From assembly GCF_009848505.1 (NCBI RefSeq), contig NZ_WWDL01000027.1, forward strand, positions 1-64,000: a stretch of DNA of 64,000 bases, in the 5' to 3' direction. The first letter of the stretch is position 1; every line of letters starts with the position of its first letter. The notes beneath the pieces are model-generated. The model was not told the origin of the DNA, searched no databases, and saw only the letters and a list, made by a program, of their open reading frames with translations. The DNA is from Muricoccus harenae. GTDB lineage: Bacteria > Pseudomonadota > Alphaproteobacteria > Acetobacterales > Acetobacteraceae. Made by a program: the position numbers and the translations under genes. Below, piece after piece: positions 8,128 to 15,600 of this stretch.

Positions 8128-8395
8128 CTCCAGCAGCTCGTAGTCGGCCAGGGCGGCGGGGCCGGCGCGGAGGAGCTTCTCGCGGAGGCGCTTGCGGTGA
8201 CCCTCGGGGCCCTAGGCCGCTTCAGGCGGTGGGCGCGGCGTGGAGAGGGGTTGGAGGTCGGGAAGGGTGGTGAAGAGCGGGCTCGCCTCCTCCATGCCGC
8301 GCCTGGGGGGCAAGCCCGCCTCCTGTTCCCGTGATGCGCGAAGGATGGGGCCGGGGCGGGTGGCTTGTCCATGGCGGCGCCCCGGCCTCCGGCGG

Positions 8396-8776
8396 TCAGG
8401 CGAGGTAGCATGCGGCGGGACGTTCCCGGCGGAATTTCGGCTGCAGGGCGAGGTGGGTGGCGTCGAGGCTGGTCCAGTCCGATTCCTCGGGCAGGGGCGG
8501 GATGGTGACGGGTTCGCGGCGGTCGAAGCCGACGAGGGCGGCATCCACCAGATCGCCCACCGGCATCATGCCGGGGATGGAATCGGGCGAATAGCCGGAG
8601 CGCTCCCCGATCTCCGTGCACATGGCGGCGGGGTGGACAGCCTGCACGTAGAGGCCGCGTGCTCCGAATTCCGCCTGCAGCGCCTGGGAGAGGGTGAGGA
8701 TGTAGCTCTTCGTCGCCGAGTAGATGCCGGGCAGCACCTCCGGCGCGAGGGCGAGGACGGACGCGATGCGGGGTAA
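8396..8776 (-). pseudogene. C-terminal fragment of a short-chain dehydrogenase (SDR)
   Basis: Reading leftward, the frame encodes IASVLALAPEVLPGIYSATK followed by SYILTLSQALQAEFG and VQAVHPAAMCTEIGE. This is the second half of a classical SDR including the YxxxK catalytic pair (YSATK). The Rossmann nucleotide-binding half (TGxxxGIG and NAG motifs) is absent: homology stops at about 8776, where the sequence runs into the region before the divergent GNAT gene. A GTG at 8737 could start a 113-residue product, but it could not bind NAD(P). I read it as a remnant left by a deletion. Confidence 0.75.
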
Positions 8777-8839
8777 GGCGCCGGCAGGAGGGCTGCGGCG
8801 GGCCTTGCCGCGGAGGCCGCAGGGCGACAGGCTGGCCGC

Positions 8840-9328
8840 ATGGCGGAGGACATCTTTCGGATCGGCGCTGTCGGGACTGCCGGGGATCTCGAGGCCGCGA
8901 AGGGGCTGTTCGAGGAGTATGCAGCCTCGCTCGGCGTCGATCTGGGCTACCAGGATTTCGCGGCGGAGCTGGCCGGGTTGCCGGGACGCTATGCGCCGCC
9001 GGAGGGCGCCCTGCTGCTGGCGCGGGGCGGGGCGGGGGAGCCGCTGGGATGCGTGGGGCTCTGGCCGCTTGCGCCCCTGGGCTGCTGCGAGATGAAGCGG
9101 CTCTATGTCTCGCCCCGGGCGCGCGGCCTTGGTCTCGGCCGGGCGCTGGTCGAGGCCGTTATCGGCGAGGCGGCGCGGATCGGCTATCGCGAGATGCGGC
9201 TGGACACGCTGCCCGGCATGGCCGGGGCCATCGCGCTTTACCGGGCGGTGGGGTTTGAGCCGATCGCGCCGTATTACGACACGCCCATCGCGGGCACGAT
9301 CTTCCTGCGGCGGCGGCTCGCGGGCTGA
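8840..9328 (+). CDS. GNAT-family N-acetyltransferase
   Basis: 162 residues. The acetyl-CoA pyrophosphate-binding motif RARGLGLGRALVEAV follows the beta4 strand MKRLYVSP, with the C-terminal IALYRAVGFEPI typical of the fold. This is a single-domain GNAT, and the acceptor cannot be deduced. The ribosome-binding site is weak, and the start at 8840 is the first ATG giving a complete domain. It is divergent from the SDR fragment and convergent with the carbonic anhydrase gene. Confidence 0.85.
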   Translation: MAEDIFRIGAVGTAGDLEAAKGLFEEYAASLGVDLGYQDFAAELAGLPGRYAPPEGALLLARGGAGEPLGCVGLWPLAPLGCCEMKRLYVSPRARGLGLGRALVEAVIGEAARIGYREMRLDTLPGMAGAIALYRAVGFEPIAPYYDTPIAGTIFLRRRLAG

Positions 9329-9349
9329 CGCGGCGCGGGGCCGCTGGCG

Positions 9350-10006
9350 TCAGGCCTGGGGCGCGTCGTCCAGCGGGTTGAAAGTGCCGCTCGCCTCGTC
9401 CAGCACACAGAGGCTGCCATCGGCGACGTCGAACCAGAGGCCGTGCAGGGCGAGGTCGCCGGCGTGCTCACGTTCGGCGAGCCAGGGGAAGGTGCGGAGG
9501 TTGATCAGGGACTGGCGGATGGAGGCGAGCTCCATCGCCGTCTGGTCCTGCAGGGGGTCGACGCCTTCGCAGGTGCGGGCGAGCCGGGTGGCCGGAGCGA
9601 TCAGCTCCATCCACCGGGCGACGAAGTCGCCATGGGCCGCGTGCAGGCCGTTCAGGTGGTTCTGGCGGAAGGCGTTGATGCCGCCGCAGGAGGCGTGGCC
9701 GGTGACGGCGATGTGGCGCACCTGGAGCTGGCGGACTGCGAATTCGATGGCAGCCGAGGTGCCGTGATAATTGGCATCCGGCTGGTAGGGCGGGACCAGG
9801 TTCGCAACGTTGCGGACGACAAGCATCTCGCCCGGGTCGGTGTCGAAGACGACCTCAGGCGCGACGCGGCTGTCGACGCAGGCGATCATCAGGGTGGAGG
9901 GTCGCTGGCCGGCTTCCGCGAGGCGCGCATAGTGGTCGCGCTCGCGCCGGAACCGGGTATGGCGGAAGCCGCGATATCCCTCGATCAACCGTGCCGGGAG
10001 GGTCAT
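9350..10006 (-). CDS. beta-class carbonic anhydrase
   Basis: 218 residues. It interconverts CO2 and bicarbonate. Zinc ligands are Cys43, His104 and Cys107, and the Asp45/Arg47 dyad is in CVDSRV. VVRNVANLVPPY and TGHASCGGI are diagnostic of the family. No signal peptide, so cytoplasmic. Its ATG overlaps the stop codon of the upstream map gene (ATGA), so the two are translationally coupled. A link between peptide maturation and bicarbonate supply is not obvious; the pairing may just reflect shared growth-linked expression. Confidence 0.92.
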   Translation of the reverse strand: MTLPARLIEGYRGFRHTRFRRERDHYARLAEAGQRPSTLMIACVDSRVAPEVVFDTDPGEMLVVRNVANLVPPYQPDANYHGTSAAIEFAVRQLQVRHIAVTGHASCGGINAFRQNHLNGLHAAHGDFVARWMELIAPATRLARTCEGVDPLQDQTAMELASIRQSLINLRTFPWLAEREHAGDLALHGLWFDVADGSLCVLDEASGTFNPLDDAPQA

Positions 10007-10821
10007 GTTGCGGCGGCGGTGACGTAGGGCGGCTTGTGCAGGCCGGCGGGGGAGAGGGTGAAGACCTCGCAGCCGATCTCGGTGACGCCCACCATGTGCT
10101 CAAACTGGGCGGAGAGGCTGCGATCCCGCGTGACGGCCGTCCAGCCGTCGTCGAGCACCTTCACCTCGGAGCGGCCGGCATTCACCATCGGCTCGATTGT
10201 GAAGAACATGCCGGGCTTGAGGGCGGGGCCTTCGCCGGGGCGGCCGAAATGGAGGATGTTTGGCGGCGCGTGGAACTTGCGGCCGACGCCATGGCCGCAG
10301 AAGTCGCGCACCACGGAGAAGCGGTGCTTCTCGACATAGCTCTGGATGGCGTTGCCGATGTCGCCGAGGGTGGCGCCGGGCTTCACCGCCGCGATGCCGC
10401 GCATCAGGCTTTCATAGGTGACGTCCATCAGCAGCTTCGCCTTGGTCGAGGGCGTGCCGGCGACATACATGCGCGAGCTGTCGCCGTGCCAGCCATCGAG
10501 CAGCGGGGTGACGTCGATGTTCAGGATGTCGCCATCCACCAACACACGGTCGCCGGGGATGCCGTGGCAGACGACGTGATTGATGCTGATGCAGGAGGAC
10601 TTGGTGTAGCCGCGATAGCCGAGCGTCGCCGGGGTGGCGCCATGGTCGAGCATGAAGTCGTGGCAGAGCTGGTCGAGCTGGCCGGTGGTGGCACCGGGGC
10701 GGACATAGGGGGTGATCATGTCCAGGCACTCGGCCGCGAGGCGGCCTGCGCGGCGCATGCCTTCGAAATCTTCCGGAGTGTGGAGGGGGATGCGGCGCGC
10801 TTCGCCTGCCGATTGGTCCAT
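10003..10821 (-). CDS. map: methionine aminopeptidase, type I
   Basis: 272 residues. It removes N-terminal Met from nascent proteins. The pita-bread fold metal ligands are recognisable: INIDVTPLLDGWHGDSSRMY (two Asp), CGHGVGRKFH (His), IEPMVNAG (Glu) and SAQFEHMV (Glu). The start at 10821 (MDQSAGEARR) gives the standard length; the frame continues upstream for over 150 codons without family similarity. The gene is first in a two-gene operon with the carbonic anhydrase. Confidence 0.93.
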   Translation of the reverse strand: MDQSAGEARRIPLHTPEDFEGMRRAGRLAAECLDMITPYVRPGATTGQLDQLCHDFMLDHGATPATLGYRGYTKSSCISINHVVCHGIPGDRVLVDGDILNIDVTPLLDGWHGDSSRMYVAGTPSTKAKLLMDVTYESLMRGIAAVKPGATLGDIGNAIQSYVEKHRFSVVRDFCGHGVGRKFHAPPNILHFGRPGEGPALKPGMFFTIEPMVNAGRSEVKVLDDGWTAVTRDRSLSAQFEHMVGVTEIGCEVFTLSPAGLHKPPYVTAAAT

Positions 10822-11125
10822 AGGCGGAAAATGCGCGCGGCGCCGGGCGGTTGCAAGGCATGGCGGGGATGCATGAAGCGTGGGGCAACAGGCCTGGGAG
10901 GCGGCTTCTGCACGGATGGGCAGGCGGGTGCCTGGGGAGGCGCGGGGGCGGTGACCGGGGGCTGATCGGGCGGGCTCGCGGGTGGGTGGCCCGGGTGGGG
11001 CTCGGGGTGGGGCTTCAAGGCGGGGCGCCCAGGGCGCATCCTGGGAGTGGCCGCGGGTGCGGCGGGGCGTATCGGGGGGCGTGGTGGCGGTTTCGGGACT
11101 CGATGCGGCCGAAGGTGTTGCGGGC
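10822..11125. other. 304-base divergent region, map / MFS pump
   Basis: No gene is supported here. The + strand is exceptionally G-rich; between 10978 and 11013 there are repeated GGG/GGGG runs separated by one to five bases, a layout able to form G-quadruplexes. Promoters for the divergent genes must lie in this interval. Confidence 0.4.
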
Positions 11126-12544
11126 ATGCCGGAGGATCCCCTTCCCGCGCCACCGGCGAATGCGCGGCTGACGGCGGTGATCGTGGCCTCGGCGCTGATA
11201 ATGCAGAACCTGGATTCCAGCGTGATCGCGACGGCGCTGCCGGCGATGGCGCGGGACCTGAATTCCGAGCCGCTGCATCTTTCGGCGGCGATCACCTCCT
11301 ATCTCGTGGCGCTGACGGTGTTCATCCCGCTCTCGGGCTGGGTGGCGGACCGGTTCGGGGCGAAGCGGGTCTTTATGGTGGCGATCGCGGTCTTCGCCCT
11401 CGCCTCGGCGCTTTGCGGGCTTTCGCGGGGGTTGGGGGAGCTGGTGGCAGCGCGGGTGCTGCAGGGGCTGGGCGGGGCGATGATGGTGCCCGTCGCGCGC
11501 TTGCTGCTGATGCGGCAGGTGCGGCCGGAGGAGGTGGTGAAGGCGACCACCTGGCTGACTATGCCGGCGCTCCTGGGGCCGATCCTGGGGCCGCCGCTGG
11601 GCGGGCTGCTGACAGACACCGTGTCTTGGCGGGCAGTGTTCTGGATCAACCTGCCGGTCGCGGCGCTGGGTCTGCTGGCGGTGTGGCGCTTCATCCAGGC
11701 CCCGCGGGAGGCGCGGCCGCCGAAGCTGGACGTGGTGGGGGTGACGCTGATCGGCAGTTCGCTGGCCGCCCTGATGTTCGGGGCGGAGACGGTGGGGCGC
11801 GGGGTCCTGCCGGCCTGGATGCCGGTGCTGGGCTTCTTGGCGGGGGTGGTGCTGGCCTGGATGGCGCTGCGGTGGCTGCGGCGGGCGCCTTACCCCGCCC
11901 TGGACCTCGGGCTGTTCGCGGTGCCGGCCTTCCGCATCGCGGTCGGGGCGGGGAGCCTGTTCCGCATCGGGGCGGGGGCGGTGCCCTTTCTGCTGCCGCT
12001 GTTCCTGCAGCTGGGCTTCGGGGCCTCCGCGACCGCGTCCGGGCTGGTGACGCTGGCGAGCGCGCTGGGGGCGCTGGCGATGAAGCCGATGACGAGCGTG
12101 GCGCTGCGGCTTTTCGGCTTTCGCAACGTGCTGACCTGGAATGCAGTGGTGGTGGCGCTTTCCCTCGTCGTCTGCGCGACCTTCACCCCGGAATGGCCGC
12201 TTTGGGCAGTGTTCCTCGTGCTGGCGTTGGCGGGGCTGGTGCGGAGCCTGCAGTTCACCTCCTCCAACTCGCTGACCTATGTGGATCTGCCGCCAGGGAA
12301 GCTTTCGGCGGGGACCTCGATCGCGGCGACGGCGCAGCAGCTTTCGATGGCGCTGGGCGTGACCTGGGGGGCGGCCTGGCTGGCGGCCTCGGCGGCGGTG
12401 TTCGGGCGGGCGGAGCCGGCCGTGGCGGATTTTGCCGTGGCCTTCCTGGGCGCGGCGCTGCCGGCGCTGCTGGCGGCACCGATGGCGGCGCGGCTGGCGC
12501 CGGATGCGGGGGCGAAGGCTTCAGGGCACCGGGCGCGGGGATAG
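11126..12544 (+). CDS. MFS multidrug transporter, DHA2 (EmrB/QacA) family
   Basis: 472 residues, about 14 transmembrane segments. The N-terminal signature is NLDSSVIATALPAMARDL with the membrane Asp typical of DHA2 pumps. Motif A is GWVADRFGAKRVF, followed by LQGLGGAMMVPVAR and motif C (LLGPILGPPLGGLLTD). These drug:proton antiporters export hydrophobic compounds. The start at 11126 is a family-like short N-terminus, but several in-frame upstream starts exist and none has a strong ribosome-binding site. No membrane-fusion partner lies next to it, so it probably works alone in the inner membrane. Confidence 0.9.
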   Translation: MPEDPLPAPPANARLTAVIVASALIMQNLDSSVIATALPAMARDLNSEPLHLSAAITSYLVALTVFIPLSGWVADRFGAKRVFMVAIAVFALASALCGLSRGLGELVAARVLQGLGGAMMVPVARLLLMRQVRPEEVVKATTWLTMPALLGPILGPPLGGLLTDTVSWRAVFWINLPVAALGLLAVWRFIQAPREARPPKLDVVGVTLIGSSLAALMFGAETVGRGVLPAWMPVLGFLAGVVLAWMALRWLRRAPYPALDLGLFAVPAFRIAVGAGSLFRIGAGAVPFLLPLFLQLGFGASATASGLVTLASALGALAMKPMTSVALRLFGFRNVLTWNAVVVALSLVVCATFTPEWPLWAVFLVLALAGLVRSLQFTSSNSLTYVDLPPGKLSAGTSIAATAQQLSMALGVTWGAAWLAASAAVFGRAEPAVADFAVAFLGAALPALLAAPMAARLAPDAGAKASGHRARG

Positions 12545-12667
12545 CAGGGCTGGCCTTGCGGCGCAGAACGCCGCGCGCAGGGCCGGGCGGGCGGCTCGCG
12601 CATTACGGGTGCGGGGACTCGGTTGCATTGTGGCAAGGTTCCGGGAGGAAACGTCCCGGTGGTTGCC

Positions 12668-15600
12668 ATGCGCCTGCTTCGTCTCATGGGTATCGTCGTC
12701 ATGCTGCTGAGTGCTGGCCAGGCATGGGCGCAGGGCTTCGAGCTGCCGGGGCTTTCGGCGGATAGCGAGCGCTTTGCGGCGGGGCTGACGCGGCGCTTTC
12801 CGGCGGGCGGGACGGCGGCGCAGCGCGCGGGCGCGGAGCAGCGGGCGCAGCAGGCGGAGGGGCGCAAGGACTGGGCGGCGGCGATCGCGGCCTGGGAGGA
12901 GCGGCTGGGCATGGGCGATGTCCGGCCGGAGATGTGGCTCGCGCTCGGGCGTGCCGCGCTGGCGCGGGTGCCGGCGGATCCGGCGAAGGCGCTGCTGGCG
13001 GCGCAGCGGAACTTCGACATCGTGCCGGCGGGGGAGCCGGAGGTGGCTTCCCTGCAGCTGATGGCGGATGCGCTTCGGGCGCAGGAGCGCTGGGTACAGG
13101 TGATCCAGGTGCTGGAGGCGGTGGCCGAGCGGCTGCCGAATGATGCCGCGACGCGGACGGCGCTGGTGGAGGCGCGGCGGACGGCGGGGATGATGCTGCG
13201 GCGGGTGCGGGTGGAGCCGGAGGCGGAGCCCGCGCGGGCTTGCCTTTCCTTCACCGTGGCGCCGCAGGTTGGAAATTCCTGGCAGCCGGAGGACTGGGTA
13301 CGGGCGGAGCCGGCCATTCCGGGGTTGGCGGTGGTACGCGAAAGGGATCAGCTCTGCGTGGCGGGGCTGCCCTGGGGGCAGAGGACGCGGCTGGTGCTGC
13401 GGGGCGGGATGCCGGGGGCGGGCGGGGTGAACCTGCGGGCCGACCTGCCGGTGGATGTCTCCATGCCCGACCGGCGGGCGCGCATTGCCTTCGACCAGCG
13501 TGCCTTCATCCTGCCGCGCGGGGCGGCGCCGCGGGTTTCCGTGGGCACGATGAACATCGAGACGCTGCATCTGCGGCTGGTGCGGGTGAGCGAGCGCGGG
13601 CTGGTTCCGCTGACGCAGAACACGCGCCTCGGCGAGGAGCTGTCCGGCTGGCAGGCGGAGGAAATCCCGGAAAGCCGTGGGCGGGTGGTGTGGGAGGGGC
13701 GTGCGGATGTTCCGCGCTTCCAGCGCAACCGGATGCAGCGGACGGTGCTGCCGCTGCCCGAGGCGCTGACCGGATTCGGGCCGGGGCTGTTCGTGCTGAT
13801 CGCGCGCAATGCCGCGGATGGGCAGCAGAACACGCAGGACACGGCGGCGCTGCCGATCATGGCAACCGATCTGGGGCTGACGGCCTGGCGCGGCAGCGAG
13901 GGGCTGGCGGTGCAGGCGCGCGGGCTGGGGGATGCGCGGCCTAAGCCGGGGGTGAAGGTCGCGCTGATGGCGCGGAACAACGATATTTTGGCTGAGGTGG
14001 AGACGGGGGCGGATGGGGTGGTCCGCTTCGGGGGTGCGCTGCTGCGGGGGGAGGGGCCGGTGGCGCCCGTCGCGCTGCATGCGCAGTTGGGCGAGGATCT
14101 AGTCGCGCTGGACCTTGAGGCGGCCTCCTTCGACCTTTCCGACCGTGGGGTGACGGGGCGGGATTATCCGGGGCCGGTGGATGCGTTTCTTTGGCTGGAC
14201 CGTGGGATCTACCGGCCGGGGGAGGTGGTGAATCTCTCGCTGCTGCCGCGCGATCCGTCCGGCCGGGTGCTGGACCTGCCGATCCGGCTGCGGCTGAAGC
14301 GGCCCAATGGGCAGGTGGCGGCGGAGACGGTGCCGGAGCGCGGGCCGGAAGGCGTGGTGCTGTGGCCGATCCGGCTTTCCGCCGGGGCGCCGGCCGGCGG
14401 CTGGGTGGTGGAGGCGCTGACCGATCCAAACCGGCCGCCGATCGCCACCATCCCCTTCCAGGTGGAGGCCTTCGTGCCGGAACGGCTGGAGGTGAAGGCG
14501 GGGCCGGCGCCGGGGCCGCTGACGGCCGGGGCGCCGCTGTCGCTGCCGGTGGAGGCGCGGTTCCTCTATGGGGCGCCGGGGGCGGGGCTGACGGGCAGTG
14601 CGGAGATGCGGCTGGCGGTCGATCCGGAGCCCTTCGAGGCGTGGAAGGGCTGGCGCTTCGGCCTGGCGGAGGAGCCTTTCGACGGCGGGCTGCAGAGCTT
14701 CGAGATCGGGGCCGCGGATGCGCAGGGGAAGGGCTCGGTGCAGCTTTCCCTGCCGAACCTGCCGGATACGTCGCGACCGCTGCGGGCCGAGGTGGCGGTG
14801 GTGATGGCGGAGCCGGGAGGGCGCGGGAGCAAGGCGGCCGCGACCGTGCCGGTGCTTTCGGTGCAGCCCTTCGTGGCGCTGCGTCCGGGTTTCCGCGATG
14901 GCAGCGTCGATGACGGGGCGGAGGCGGTTGTCGAGGCGGCGCTGGTTTCGCCGACCGGGGAGGCGCTGGCGGGGCGGCTGCGGGCGCGGCTGGTGCGGGA
15001 GCGGCCAAGCTGGCGGCTGACGGTGATCAACGGCACGGCGCGCTATGCGACGGTCTGGCAGGACGAGCCGGTGGATTCCGCCGAGTTGACGGCGGCGCCG
15101 GGACGGCCCGCGCGCTTCGCGCGGCGGGTGGGCTTCGGGCGGTACCGGCTGGAGGTGACGCAGCCGGGGGGGATGGGGATTGCCTCGCTGCGGTTCCGTT
15201 CGGGCTGGACGGGGTCGGATGATCCGGCGGTGCCGGACAAGGTGGACGTGGCGGCCGACCGGCGTGGCTATGCCGCCGGGGAAACGGCGCGGCTGCGGGT
15301 GACGCCGCCTTTCGCCGGGCGGGCCAGCATCGCCGTGCTGACGGGTCGGGTGCTGTCCGTGCGGGATGTGGATGTGCCGGCGGGCGGGGCCGAGGTGGAG
15401 GTTCCGGTGGAGGCTGCCTGGGGGCCAGGGGCCTGGGTGGCGGTGACGGTGTTCCGGCCGGGCGAGGCCGCAGCAGGGGCACAGGGCGCGGCGGCTGCTT
15501 CAGGCGCGACTGCGCCGCGACGCGCGATCGGGTTGGCTTGGGTGGGGCTGGATCCGGCGGCGCGGCAGCTGGAGGTGGCGCTGGAGGGCGAGGCGCTGCT

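Noticed and set aside
8070-8621. 183-codon minus-strand frame running into radC in another frame
   Set aside because: Arg/Pro/Ser-rich composition of a shadow frame; the true neighbours in this region are the SDR fragment and the radC leader.
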